NCBI RefSeq assembly: GCF_023073715.1
Contig: NZ_JADPKA010000027.1
Coordinates: 1 to 64,000 of the forward strand
From: Bradyrhizobium sp. 164
GTDB lineage: Bacteria; Pseudomonadota; Alphaproteobacteria; Rhizobiales; Xanthobacteraceae
DNA: 64,000 bases
Reading direction: 5' to 3'
Shown here: piece after piece, positions 48,046 to 58,851 of the stretch
How positions within the stretch are numbered: the stretch's first letter is position 1
How the letters are laid out: the number at the start of each line of letters is the position of its first letter
Position numbers and translations under genes: made by a program
Notes under the pieces: generated by a model
What the model was told of the DNA's origin: nothing
Databases searched by the model: none
What the model saw: only the letters and a program-made list of their open reading frames with translations

Positions 48046-48071
48046 AAAGCCGCGTCGCAAGACGCGGCTTT
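48046..48071. terminator. Bidirectional terminator
   Basis: AAAGCCGCGTC and GACGCGGCTTT form an exact 11-bp stem with a GCAA loop. A- and T-runs at both ends suit termination of the converging SNase and L,D-transpeptidase genes. Confidence 0.92.
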
Positions 48072-48096
48072 GGCAATCCTCTTCCGAACTCTTCGA

Positions 48097-48615
48097 TCAG
48101 TGCGTGACGACCACCGTCGTGCCCACGGGGACGCGGCCGTAGAGATCGGTGATGTCGTCGTTGAGCATGCGGATACAGCCATAGGAGACGAAGCCGCCGA
48201 TCGAGCCCGGCACGTTGGTGCCGTGGATCGCATATTCGCCGCCGGACAGCGTCATCGCCGCAACGCCCATCGGATTGCGCGGCGAGCCGCCCGGGATGAC
48301 GTCGGGAATGCTCGGCTTGTCGCGCTTCACCTCGGCAGGCGGTGCCCAGGCCGGATTGAGATACTTGCCGTCGATCTTGGTCGTGCCGGCCCATTGCTTG
48401 CCGGCCTTGCCGACGCCAACCGGATAGCGCACGGCATGGCCGTTATCGAGAATGAGGTAGAGCCGCCGCTCGCTGGTCTTGACCACGATCGTGCCCGGCG
48501 AATAATCGGCCGGGTTCGTCCCGACCATTTCCGGCCGCGCCTCGGCCGCCGTCAGCATCAAGACCCCGAACCCCATGGTGGCGGCCAGCGCCACCGCAAT
48601 CCTCATCGTTATCAT
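48097..48615 (-). CDS. L,D-transpeptidase (YkuD/ErfK class)
   Basis: The 172-residue periplasmic enzyme cross-links peptidoglycan or links proteins to it. A signal peptide ends near TAAEA. The YkuD motif is complete: HGTNVPGSIGGFVSYGCIRM with catalytic His and Cys, preceded by PGTIVVKTSERRLYL and GGSPRNPMG. The start is the ATG at 48615 with AAGGGG close by; 48606 is an alternative. It differs in active-site loop from the enzyme at 7619. Confidence 0.93.
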   Translation of the reverse strand: MITMRIAVALAATMGFGVLMLTAAEARPEMVGTNPADYSPGTIVVKTSERRLYLILDNGHAVRYPVGVGKAGKQWAGTTKIDGKYLNPAWAPPAEVKRDKPSIPDVIPGGSPRNPMGVAAMTLSGGEYAIHGTNVPGSIGGFVSYGCIRMLNDDITDLYGRVPVGTTVVVTH

Positions 48616-48681
48616 TTTCCCCTTGCCCCGAAAGGATCGTCCAAACCACGCAAACCCGGCAATTGCGGCTTGCCCAGACAT

Positions 48682-48943
48682 TCCTAACCGCGCTTGTTAA
48701 CCGGATGGTTTCCACGCACGGTCGCCAAAGGCCAGCCAGCGGGGGGAACAAAGGAAATGTTCGAAATAAAGTAAATGACCTGAAAACAACACTCGGCGGG
48801 AAAGATGCGAACCTGTGCCGCGCACCCTGACGAGTGCGTGAGGATGTGAGCCGCGTCATTCCGGGCGCGCGACAGCGTGACCCGGAATCTCGAGATTCCG
48901 GGTTCGGTCCTGCGGACCGCCCCGGAATGACGATGGGTTGAGC
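48682..48943. other. Intergenic region before L,D-transpeptidase
   Basis: It contains the family B repeat at 48854-48932 on the acsA side. The promoter of the L,D-transpeptidase is expected near 48620-48760 but not placed. Confidence 0.4.
48854..48932. repeat. Interspersed palindromic repeat, family B
   Basis: GTCATTCCGGGCGCGCG at the left mirrors CCCCGGAATGACG at the right. GGAATCTCGAGATTCC is an internal perfect palindrome. It lies 11 bp past the acsA stop and may serve as its terminator. Confidence 0.8.
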
Positions 48944-50890
<1,947 letters not shown>

Positions 50891-51275
50891 GTTTCCCTCC
50901 ACATACGGCAAGCCGAACGCGTGCGATTGGCAAGCCGACTTGATCGCTGAACGATTATGCGTCGGGCTAACCGGACCCGACAAGGAGCACAAGCTGGACC
51001 TTCGGCGGGCGGGATCAAGGTCCGCAGGGCGGCATGGCGCAAACCTGAAACAGGCCAAGAGGCGCCTTTCGGCTCTTTACCCAGATCTCCGAAATAGCGG
51101 GGTGCAGACCCGCATGCGCCGACTGGAGGTATCCGGCAACCGCCTATCACTGATTCAGGACTGGCAATACGGTTCGGAACACCCTAAATGGCCAACCCGG
51201 GTCCAAAGCGACCGCAGGAACAAAAATCAGAACAGCGGCATTGAACGGTAAGAAACAGGGCCAAGGCTTAACACT
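50891..51275. other. 385-bp divergent region of acsA and topoisomerase IB
   Basis: It must hold promoters for both genes. No repeat or small gene stands out. A-rich CAGGAACAAAAATCAG near 51213 suits promoter melting for the topoisomerase gene. I cannot identify operators. Confidence 0.4.
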
Positions 51276-52445
51276 ATGATGGATCAGCAGAATCTCGGGA
51301 CGATGCGGCCCGCTTCAGCCGATCCTGCGGCCATTGCCCTCGCCAAAGCCCTTGGACAATGGCCGAAACCGGCTGGTTTCAGGCGTTCCAGCCCCAAAAA
51401 GACCTTCGACACCAGGCCGGCGGCGACCGTCGAGGCGCTCGCAAGGGAACTCGGCCTGCGGCTCGGCGATCAAAACGAGCTGACCATCCGGCGCATCAAG
51501 CGCGGCAAGGGCTACTCCTTCGTCCGCCCGAACGGGGCTCATATCCGCGACGCCCGCACCATCCGCCGGCTGCACGCCATGGCAGTGCCGCCGGCCTACC
51601 GCGAGGTGCGCTACTCCGCCGATCCGAGCTCGCATCTCCAGGCCGTGGGACGCGATGCCGCGGGCCGGCTGCAATATCGCTATCACGCCGATTGGGAGAA
51701 GGTCCGCGAGCACCGCAAGGCGCATCGCCTCGAGAAGCTCGTCGGCGCGCTGCCCAAAATCCGGCGCAAGGTCTCGGCGTTCCTGTCAGGGGACGAGCCG
51801 ACGCGCGAGTTCGCGCTCTCGGCCGTCATCGAACTGATCGCCCGCACCGCGATCCGTCCCGGCAACGAATCCTACGCCCGTCTCAACGGCACTCGCGGCG
51901 CCACCACGCTGCTCAAGTCCAACGTCACGCTGGAAGACGATTGCTTTGTGATGACTTTCAAGGCGAAGGGCGGCAAGGCGGTGCGGAAGGAGTGCGACGC
52001 AGCCAAGCTAGTCCGCGCCATCGGCATTTTGCAGCGCGTTCCGGGCAAGCGCATGTTCCAGTATCGCGACGCCTACGGCATCGTGCGCGCGGTCAATACC
52101 ACGCAGGTGAACGCGTTTCTGCGCGAGATCGCCGGCATCAAGATCTCGCTGAAGGATTTTCGCACGCTGATGGCGTCCGCCGTGGTCGTGGAATCGCTGT
52201 CGCGGATCACGCCGGCGACCAGCCAGCGTGGCCGCAAGAAGCAGGTGCTTGACGCAATCCGCGCCGCTGCCGACCAGCTCTCCAACACGCCGGCGATCTG
52301 CCGCAAGAGCTACGTCCACGACACCATCGTCACCGCCTTCGAGGACGGCATCCTCGAACGCTTTGCCGCGACCATGAAGGGCCAGCGCTCGCAGGCGAGG
52401 CGCGAGCAGCTTCTGGCGCAAGTGGTGGCGACCGCGGCGGTCTGA
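51276..52445 (+). CDS. Type IB DNA topoisomerase
   Basis: The 389-residue enzyme relaxes supercoils via a 3'-phosphotyrosine. It has the poxvirus-like bacterial TopIB layout: N-terminal beta domain with RGKGYSFVRPNGAHIRDARTIRRLHAMAVPPAY, then a catalytic domain with RTAIRPGNESYA, ATTLLKSNV, FKAKGGK, KDFRTLMASAV and the nucleophile Tyr near 347 in CRKSYVHDTI. Start is ATG at 51276 or 51279. Such enzymes are common accessory topoisomerases in Rhizobiales. Confidence 0.93.
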   Translation: MMDQQNLGTMRPASADPAAIALAKALGQWPKPAGFRRSSPKKTFDTRPAATVEALARELGLRLGDQNELTIRRIKRGKGYSFVRPNGAHIRDARTIRRLHAMAVPPAYREVRYSADPSSHLQAVGRDAAGRLQYRYHADWEKVREHRKAHRLEKLVGALPKIRRKVSAFLSGDEPTREFALSAVIELIARTAIRPGNESYARLNGTRGATTLLKSNVTLEDDCFVMTFKAKGGKAVRKECDAAKLVRAIGILQRVPGKRMFQYRDAYGIVRAVNTTQVNAFLREIAGIKISLKDFRTLMASAVVVESLSRITPATSQRGRKKQVLDAIRAAADQLSNTPAICRKSYVHDTIVTAFEDGILERFAATMKGQRSQARREQLLAQVVATAAV

Positions 52446-52457
52446 TCCGCCTGTCGG

Positions 52458-52913
52458 CTACGCTTTGTTCGAAACGCCGCGGTCCTGACCGGGATCGCCA
52501 CCGGCAGCTGCCGTGGTGAGCCGTTCCAGATAATGTGCCCACCCCGTCGCATGTGCGGCGGCCTGTTCTGCGGTCGGCAGGCCGCTGTGGGTCATCCGCA
52601 GCAACGTGCCGCCGTCTTGCTCAATCAGGTCGATCTCGATCAGGCTCGAGCCGGGCGGCACTTCCTGGCCGCCCTCCCAGCCGAACGTGTAGGCGAGACG
52701 ATGCACCGGCACGACCTCGCGGAAAGCGCCGCGGGCGACGCCGCCGCGCGGGCCGACGCCTTTAAGCAGATAGAGCCCGCCGGGACGGGGCTCCGTGGTC
52801 GCGTCGGAACCCATCCAGCTCAAAATCTTCTCGGGGTCGGTCAGATAGGCGAAAACAGTCGCGCGCGGGGCGGCGATCTGGGTCTCGCGTCGCACTATGA
52901 ACGGTTCGGTCAT
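52458..52913 (-). CDS. SRPBCC (AHSA1-like) domain protein
   Basis: The 151-residue product has the START/Bet v 1-like AHSA1 fold: IAAPRATVFAYLTDPEKILSWMG, GGLYLLKG, VVPVHRLAYTFGWEGG and LLRMTHSGLP. Members bind hydrophobic ligands or act as stress-linked co-chaperones. No signal peptide. Function cannot be assigned. Converges with topoisomerase IB (12-bp gap) and is divergent from the cyclase. Confidence 0.88.
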   Translation of the reverse strand: MTEPFIVRRETQIAAPRATVFAYLTDPEKILSWMGSDATTEPRPGGLYLLKGVGPRGGVARGAFREVVPVHRLAYTFGWEGGQEVPPGSSLIEIDLIEQDGGTLLRMTHSGLPTAEQAAAHATGWAHYLERLTTAAAGGDPGQDRGVSNKA

Positions 52914-53014
52914 TGGCGATCATCCCTGGGCTGACACTCGGACATGGCGGGGCCGGAGCGGCCCGTCAAGGATTGCCCGTGACAAAGACGGCGCGCTTTC
53001 GTCATGATTGAGCC

Positions 53015-54094
53015 ATGCATCTCTCCCCGACCCTCGCCTGGCTTGTCGATGCCGCCGCAGATAGTCTTGGGGCGGACCGCCTGCTTGCGGAACTCGGCGC
53101 CCATTTGGTTGCTGATGGCGTGCCGCTTGCGGCGGGGGCGCTGACGCTGGAAGTGCCTGACCCGCTGATCGCGAAGCGGACCTGGTTGTGGCGCGCCGAC
53201 ACTGGCCGGGTGATCGAAGCGCTCGGCTTTGCGCCGGGCGGGCTGGCACCGGACCCGCCGAACGATGCCGGCCGCGGCTGGCTGCGCGATATCGCGGGCG
53301 GTGAGGTGCACGAAGATATCGTCGGACGGGCCGATGGGCCTTTGCTTGGGTGGATCGGGCCGGGTCCGTTCACCTCGGGCGAGATCGAGCGATTGCGCCA
53401 GGCTGCACGTTTTGCCGCGACGCCGCTCGCCGTGCTCGCCGCGCGTGCCACGTTGCGGGCGACACTCGACGCCTATCTCGGCAAGCGCAGTGCGGAGCGG
53501 GTGCTGGCGGCGCCGCTGCGGCGCGATCTTGGCGAGACCATTCAGGCCGCGTTGCTCTATGCCGACTTGCGCAACTTCACCGGTTTGTCGGAGACAAGTC
53601 CGCCGGGCGATGTCATCGCAGCGCTCGATGCCTGGTTCGACCGCATCGCCGGCGCCGTTCACGCCTTCGGCGGCGAGGTGCTGAAATTCATCGGCGACGG
53701 CGTGCTGGCGATCTTTCCGGTGATCGAAGCGTCACCGCGCCGTGCCTGCGAGGCCGCTCTGCGCGCCGCAAGCGCGGCCGAAGCCGGGATGGCCTATCTC
53801 AACGAGGAGCGCCGCGGCAACGGCTTGCCGCCGCTCGCGTTCGGTGCCGCCCTCCATCTCGGCGAGATGCTCTGGGGCAATATCGGCGCTGCCAACCGGC
53901 TCGATTTCACGGCGATCGGCTCCGCCGTCAATCTCGCCAGCCGGCTCGAAGGGTTGTGCAAGCCGTTGGGGCGGACCGTGCTCGTGTCGGGCGCGCTCGC
54001 TGCAGAGACGGACATGCCTCTGATCGCGCTCGGATCGCATTCGCTGCGTGGGATCGCCGCACCGTGCGAGGTGTTTGCGTTGCCGCAGACGTAG
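53015..54094 (+). CDS. Class III adenylate cyclase
   Basis: This 359-residue soluble enzyme makes cAMP. The N-terminal 165 residues have no recognised domain (perhaps a regulatory GAF-like fold). The C-terminal class III domain has metal Asp in YADLRNFTGLSE (about 184) and LKFIGDGVLAIF, substrate Lys in that motif, adenine-selective Asp in RLDFTAIGSAVNLASRLE, and transition-state Asn and Arg in the latter. These specify adenylate rather than guanylate cyclase. Confidence 0.88.
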   Translation: MHLSPTLAWLVDAAADSLGADRLLAELGAHLVADGVPLAAGALTLEVPDPLIAKRTWLWRADTGRVIEALGFAPGGLAPDPPNDAGRGWLRDIAGGEVHEDIVGRADGPLLGWIGPGPFTSGEIERLRQAARFAATPLAVLAARATLRATLDAYLGKRSAERVLAAPLRRDLGETIQAALLYADLRNFTGLSETSPPGDVIAALDAWFDRIAGAVHAFGGEVLKFIGDGVLAIFPVIEASPRRACEAALRAASAAEAGMAYLNEERRGNGLPPLAFGAALHLGEMLWGNIGAANRLDFTAIGSAVNLASRLEGLCKPLGRTVLVSGALAAETDMPLIALGSHSLRGIAAPCEVFALPQT

Positions 54095-54124
54095 GGCCGA
54101 GTTTCGCTCATTCGGGCTACGTAC

Positions 54125-54544
54125 CTACGACGACATCCCACCCATCTTGCAGACGAGCTTCCACTCCTCCGCCGTCACCGGCTGCACCGACAGGCGCGAA
54201 TATTTCACAAGCGCCATGTCGGCGAGCTTCTTCTCGGCCTTGATCGCGGCCATCGTCACCGGTGTCTTCAGGGGCTTGTCGGCCTTGATGTCGACGCAGA
54301 CGAACTTGCCGGTCTTGTCGGTCGGATCCGGATAGGCTTCCTTGATGACCTCCGCGATGCCGACGATCTCCTTGCCCTCGTTGGAATGATAGAAGAACGC
54401 CTTGTCGCCCCTCTTCATGGCGACCAGGTTCTGGCGCGCGGTGAAGTTGCGCACGCCGGTCCAGGCCTCGCCCTTGGCGCCCTTCGCCACCTGCTGGTCC
54501 CAGGACCACACCGACGGTTCGGATTTCACCAGCCAATAAGCCAT
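54125..54544 (-). CDS. EVE-domain protein
   Basis: The 139-residue EVE/PUA-like protein likely binds modified bases in RNA or DNA. MAYWLVKSEPSVWSW, GVRNFTARQNLVAM, KAFFYHSNEGKEIVGIAEV and YPDPTD are signatures. GAGGAA before the ATG at 54544 favours it over the one at 54550, where ATGA would overlap the gpsA stop. It is co-transcribed with tsaD and gpsA. Confidence 0.93.
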   Translation of the reverse strand: MAYWLVKSEPSVWSWDQQVAKGAKGEAWTGVRNFTARQNLVAMKRGDKAFFYHSNEGKEIVGIAEVIKEAYPDPTDKTGKFVCVDIKADKPLKTPVTMAAIKAEKKLADMALVKYSRLSVQPVTAEEWKLVCKMGGMSS

Positions 54545-54546
54545 GT

Positions 54547-55527
54547 TCATTCCTCTGCCTTGAAGGGGCGCGTCAACAGTCCCGAGATAGCGGCATCGAT
54601 CGTGCTCCGGCCGCTCAGGATCGAAGCGACCGCTTCCGATACCGGCATCTCAATGTGTTGCGAAGCCGCAAGCTCGATCAGAACCGGCGCGGTGGACTCG
54701 CCCTCGGCAAGCTTGCCTGCGGGCGGGTTCTCACCGCGGCCCAGTGCGAGGCCAAGCGCGAAATTGCGTGATTGCGGGCTCGAACAGGTCAGAATGAGAT
54801 CACCGAGGCCGGACAAGCCCGTGAGTGTCTCGCTGCGCGCACCAAGCGCGCGACCAAGGCGTGTCAGCTCGGCAAAGCCGCGGGTCGTGAGCGCGGCCTG
54901 GGCCGAGGCGCCAAGTTTGCGTCCGACCGCAATGCCGACCGCGATCGCGAGCACGTTCTTGGCCGCGCCGCCGATCTCGACGCCACGGATGTCGGTGGAA
55001 TGATAGGGCCGGAATCTCGGCGAGCCCAGCGCCTGCACTAGGCGGGTAGCCAGCGCTTCTTGTTTCGCCGCCAGCGTTACCGCGGTCGGCAGGCCGCGCG
55101 CGACATCGTCGGCGAAGCTCGGGCCTGACAGGATCGCCGGCTGCGCGCCCGGTGCAGCTTCGGTGATCACGTCGGTCATGAATTTGTGGGTGCCGTGCTC
55201 GATGCCCTTGGCGCAGGCGACGACGGGTACCGGCCTTGCAATGTGCGAGGCCAGCAGGTTGACCGCGCCGCGCAGATGCTGCGCGGGCGTTGCGATCAGC
55301 AGCATGTCGGCGCGCGCGGCGAGCGCCAGATCGCTCGTCACGACGATTTCCGGAGCGATCCGCACGCCGGGCAGCCGCGGATTGTCGCGCGTCGAGGCAA
55401 TCCGCGTCGCATGTTCGGCATTGCGCGCCCACAGCGTCACGTTCCGTCCTGCCCGCGCCGCCACGGTTGCGAGAGCCGTGCCCCAGGCACCTGCCCCGAC
55501 CACGGCGACGGAATCGAACGCGGTCAT
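54547..55527 (-). CDS. gpsA: Glycerol-3-phosphate dehydrogenase [NAD(P)+]
   Basis: This 326-residue enzyme makes sn-glycerol-3-phosphate for phospholipid synthesis. [21 protein letters not shown] is the NAD(P)-binding motif, [14 protein letters not shown] carries the catalytic Lys, and [14 protein letters not shown] the C-terminal signature. ATG 55527 is 2 bp past the tsaD stop, indicating coupled translation. The EVE gene follows. Confidence 0.97.
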   Translation of the reverse strand: MTAFDSVAVVGAGAWGTALATVAARAGRNVTLWARNAEHATRIASTRDNPRLPGVRIAPEIVVTSDLALAARADMLLIATPAQHLRGAVNLLASHIARPVPVVACAKGIEHGTHKFMTDVITEAAPGAQPAILSGPSFADDVARGLPTAVTLAAKQEALATRLVQALGSPRFRPYHSTDIRGVEIGGAAKNVLAIAVGIAVGRKLGASAQAALTTRGFAELTRLGRALGARSETLTGLSGLGDLILTCSSPQSRNFALGLALGRGENPPAGKLAEGESTAPVLIELAASQHIEMPVSEAVASILSGRSTIDAAISGLLTRPFKAEE

Positions 55528-55529
55528 CA

Positions 55530-56621
55530 CTAGAATCCCGCTCGCGTGTTGCCGTAGCCCGCCGGTGCCGTCGCGTTGGCATCGAGCAGCCAGCGTGCGC
55601 GGGGCTGCGCGTCCATCGTATCGGTCATGCCGAGCGCAAGGCGTTCGGCGCCGGCCCAGGCGATCATCGCGCCATTGTCGGTGCAGAGCTCGGGCGGCGG
55701 CATGATCAGCTGGGTCCCGGCCTGCTGCGCGACGTCGTTCAGGGCCTCGCGGATCGCCTGATTGGCGGCCACACCGCCGGCGGCCACGAGCGCGCGCGGC
55801 GCGCCGAACCGCTCGCGGAAAAGTCTTAGACCGACGCTCAAGCGGTCGGCCGTCGACTCCAGCGCGGCGGCTTGAAAACTCGCGCAGAGATCGCTGATGT
55901 CCTGCGGCGTGAGCTCGGCGATGCGGCTCGCTTCGTTGCGGACCGCCGTCTTCAAACCGGATAGGGAGAAATTGGCGTCGGGGCGCCCTTGCATCGGGCG
56001 TGGAAAGGCGAAGCGCATCGCATCGCCGCTTGCCGCCGCGCGCTCGACCTGCGGACCGCCGGGATAAGGCAGGCCCAGCATCTTCGCGACCTTGTCAAAG
56101 GCCTCGCCAATGGCGTCGTCGACCGTGGTGCCGAGCCGCACATACTGGCCGACGCCGGTGACCGCAACGATCTGGGTATGTCCGCCCGAGGCGAGGAATA
56201 GGCAATAGGGGAATTCGATTCCGTCGGTGAGACGTGGCGTCAGCGCGTGCGCCTCCAGGTGGTTCACCGCGACGAGCGGGGTGCCGTGCACCATCGCGAT
56301 CGCCTTGGCGGTGGTGAGCCCAACGATGACGCCGCCGATCAGCCCCGGGCCCGCGGCCGCCGCGACACCGCCCAGCTGGGCGAAGCCGACGCCGGCCTCA
56401 CTCATGGCGCGGTCGATGATGTCATCGAGCAGATCGACATGGGCGCGGGCAGCGATCTCCGGTACCACGCCGCCGAAGCGGGCGTGCTCCTCGACCTGCG
56501 ACCGTACGATGTTGGACAGGATCGTCCCGCCACCGTCAGGCGCGCGCTCGACCACGGCCGCGGCGGTTTCGTCGCACGTGGTTTCGATGCCCAATACCAG
56601 CATTGGCGAATTGTTATCCAA
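55530..56621 (-). CDS. tsaD: tRNA N6-threonylcarbamoyladenosine transferase TsaD
   Basis: This Kae1/YgjD enzyme forms t6A37 on tRNAs with TsaB, TsaC and TsaE. Metal-binding histidines are in [39 protein letters not shown] and the C-terminal NGAMIAWAG are signatures. The start is uncertain: TTG 56621 has AAGGG upstream, whereas ATG 56603 has no site. The tsaD-gpsA-EVE operon is well conserved in Rhizobiales. Confidence 0.96.
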   Translation of the reverse strand: MDNNSPMLVLGIETTCDETAAAVVERAPDGGGTILSNIVRSQVEEHARFGGVVPEIAARAHVDLLDDIIDRAMSEAGVGFAQLGGVAAAAGPGLIGGVIVGLTTAKAIAMVHGTPLVAVNHLEAHALTPRLTDGIEFPYCLFLASGGHTQIVAVTGVGQYVRLGTTVDDAIGEAFDKVAKMLGLPYPGGPQVERAAASGDAMRFAFPRPMQGRPDANFSLSGLKTAVRNEASRIAELTPQDISDLCASFQAAALESTADRLSVGLRLFRERFGAPRALVAAGGVAANQAIREALNDVAQQAGTQLIMPPPELCTDNGAMIAWAGAERLALGMTDTMDAQPRARWLLDANATAPAGYGNTRAGF

Positions 56622-56754
56622 CTTGCGCCCTTGCGCTCATCCGTAAAGCAGAGTTCTGGTACGTCCGGTAGCATTCCGGGCACGGCTTGCGCAATCGTCA
56701 CGCGCGGCCGCCCTCGCAAATGGCCACCGTCAAATGGTTCGGGAACACCAAGCG
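56622..56754. other. Divergent spacer where hemC might be expected
   Basis: This gap separates tsaD from hemD. In related genomes I would expect hemC here, between tsaD and hemD. No hemC segment is recognisable in any frame of these 133 bp. Confidence 0.4.
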
Positions 56755-57501
56755 ATGTCCATTCTCGTCACACGACCACATCCCGACAATGAGGCGTCGG
56801 CGGCGAGTTTGCGCGCGCGAGGGCATGTGGTGCTGCTTGCGCCGGTGCTCAAGTTCGAGCCGGTCGCCTTTCATGACGAGAGTGAGACGAGCTATGACGG
56901 CATCATCGTTACATCGGCCAATGCGATCCGTGCCGTCGCGCCGCAATTGCCGGGTCTTGGTCTGTTGCACTTGCCGCTGTTTGCGGTCGGCGAGCACACG
57001 GCTATTGCGGCGCGCGACGCCGGCTTTGCCGAGGTGATCGTCGCCGGTGGCGACGCCGCGGCCTTGCGTGATAAGGTGGTGCAGAGTGCACGTGACAAGG
57101 TGCTGAAGAAAAGGAGCACGCTGCTTTATCTGGCGGGTGCGGATCTGTCGCGTGATCTCGGCGCCGAGCTCAGCGCCGAAGGATTCAATGTGGTCACGCA
57201 GACCACTTATCGCATGGCTCCGGTCAAGTTGCTGCCGCGAGAAGTTTGCGAGGGCTTTGCCAGCCATGGGATCGAGGCGGTGCTGCACTATTCCCGGCGC
57301 AGCGCGCGGGCGTTCCTGGAGGCGGCGCGGGACGAAGGTGTCGAAATCTCGGCGCTGGCTATACCGCAATGCTGCCTGTCCGAGACGGTTGCCGGCGTGC
57401 TGCGAGAGGCCGGCGCGTCGCAGGTTCTGGTTGCGGCGACGCCGGACGAAAATGCCTTATTCGACACCTTGGAGCGTGCTTTGCGCACCCGTTTGGCGTA
57501 A
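56755..57501 (+). CDS. hemD: Uroporphyrinogen-III synthase
   Basis: This 248-residue enzyme closes hydroxymethylbilane to uroporphyrinogen III. The sequence shows the weakly conserved two-lobed fold: SILVTRPHPDNEASAASLRARGH, VTSANAIRAVA, FAVGEHTAIAARDAGF, YLAGADLSRDLGAEL and VLHYSRRSARAFLE. ATG 56755 has GGGAA about 10 bases before. It heads the hemD-mitofilin-like-hemY run, a known alphaproteobacterial order. Confidence 0.93.
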   Translation: MSILVTRPHPDNEASAASLRARGHVVLLAPVLKFEPVAFHDESETSYDGIIVTSANAIRAVAPQLPGLGLLHLPLFAVGEHTAIAARDAGFAEVIVAGGDAAALRDKVVQSARDKVLKKRSTLLYLAGADLSRDLGAELSAEGFNVVTQTTYRMAPVKLLPREVCEGFASHGIEAVLHYSRRSARAFLEAARDEGVEISALAIPQCCLSETVAGVLREAGASQVLVAATPDENALFDTLERALRTRLA

Positions 57502-57573
57502 GAGGTCGAGCCGAATCCGACGCAATCGGATCCGAAGGATCTGTGCAAGGTATGGATGTGAGGAACCGTCACG

Positions 57574-58815
57574 ATGGTCGACGACAAGCCTGAAGACGCA
57601 GGATTGGCCCCCGACAGCGGTCGTGCCAAGCGCGCCCCTCCCACCATCGACCTCGAGGCGAGCGAAGTCTCGACCCAGCCGCAGCAGGCGGCGGGCGAGC
57701 CCGAGGCTCAGCCGACGCCGGAGCACGCCGAGACCGAGCCGGCACAATCCGAGCCGGCCAAGTCCGAACTTGCCGACGCTGAGCCGGAACGTGACGAGGC
57801 GCCGGCCGCTGTGGCATCCGCGCCTGTATCGCAGCCGATTTCGCCCTGGGTCGTTGCCCCGCTCTCCGGCGCTGTCGCAGCCGCAGTCGTGATTGCGGTC
57901 GGTTGGATGCTGGGCTGGCCCGCGGTGCAGGCGCCGCCTGCCGCACCGCAAGTCACGAGCGCGACGGTCGATGCGCTCAGCGGGCGGGTGAGCGCAGTCG
58001 AAGCCAAGGCCGGCAAGCCCGTCGCCGATCCAGCGATGGCGGCGCGGATCGACGCGCTGGAGAAGTCCGTCAGCAGTCTGCGCAGCGACATCGCCAATCT
58101 GCGCGAACAATCCGACAAGACTGCGAGCGCACTGAACGACTTGAAATCCGCTCCAGATGCTGCCGCGCCCGATCTTGCCACGCTCAACGACCGCATTGCG
58201 CAGCTCGAGCGCGCCAGCAGGACCGAACGAGCCGAGCTCGCGCAGCAAGGCGAGAAGATCGCCGAGGCCAAAACGATGGACGACAAGCCGCTGCGCCATG
58301 TGGTGGCGGCGGCCCTGCTCGACGTAGCCGTTCGCCATGGCGATCCCTATCAACAGCAACTGGCCGCGGCGCGGTCGCTGACGGCAAAGCCGGATATGCT
58401 GAAGCCGCTCGACGCCTTTGCATCGTCCGGCATCCCGACGCCGGTCGCGCTGAGCCGCGAGCTTCTCAATATCGTGCCGAAACTGTCGCCGCCGGCGAAA
58501 ACCCAGACCGGCGGCACCGGTATCGTCGAGCGTCTCCAGGCGGGCGCGTCGAAGCTCGTCCGCATCGAACGCACCGACGGGATCGGCAATGACCGCGGTG
58601 CCATCGTGGCGCGCATCACCTCGGCGGCGCTGCGCAACGATGTGGCGGAGGCACGTCGCGAGCTGAAGTCGCTTCCGGAAACTGATCGCACCGCCGCGCA
58701 AGCCTGGCTCGACAAGGCCGATGCTCGCGACGCCGCGCTCGCCGCCTCCCGCAAATTCGCCGACGATGCCATGGCGGATCTCGCCAAATCTGATCCAGCC
58801 AAGCCTGCTCAATAA
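57574..58815 (+). CDS. Mitofilin-like membrane protein (COG4223)
   Basis: This 413-residue protein has an N-terminal acidic, Pro/Glu-rich cytoplasmic part (1-85), one membrane helix (about 90-115), a coiled coil (about 130-235) and a C-terminal helical domain ending PAKPAQ. It resembles alphaproteobacterial mitofilin/Mic60-like proteins, which shape intracytoplasmic membranes in some species. The hemD and hemY neighbours suggest a membrane-associated role in heme synthesis, an inference only. Confidence 0.9.
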   Translation: MVDDKPEDAGLAPDSGRAKRAPPTIDLEASEVSTQPQQAAGEPEAQPTPEHAETEPAQSEPAKSELADAEPERDEAPAAVASAPVSQPISPWVVAPLSGAVAAAVVIAVGWMLGWPAVQAPPAAPQVTSATVDALSGRVSAVEAKAGKPVADPAMAARIDALEKSVSSLRSDIANLREQSDKTASALNDLKSAPDAAAPDLATLNDRIAQLERASRTERAELAQQGEKIAEAKTMDDKPLRHVVAAALLDVAVRHGDPYQQQLAAARSLTAKPDMLKPLDAFASSGIPTPVALSRELLNIVPKLSPPAKTQTGGTGIVERLQAGASKLVRIERTDGIGNDRGAIVARITSAALRNDVAEARRELKSLPETDRTAAQAWLDKADARDAALAASRKFADDAMADLAKSDPAKPAQ

Positions 58816-58851
58816 AGATTCGCGCAACGATCGGCGCTTATAGGGATCGCC

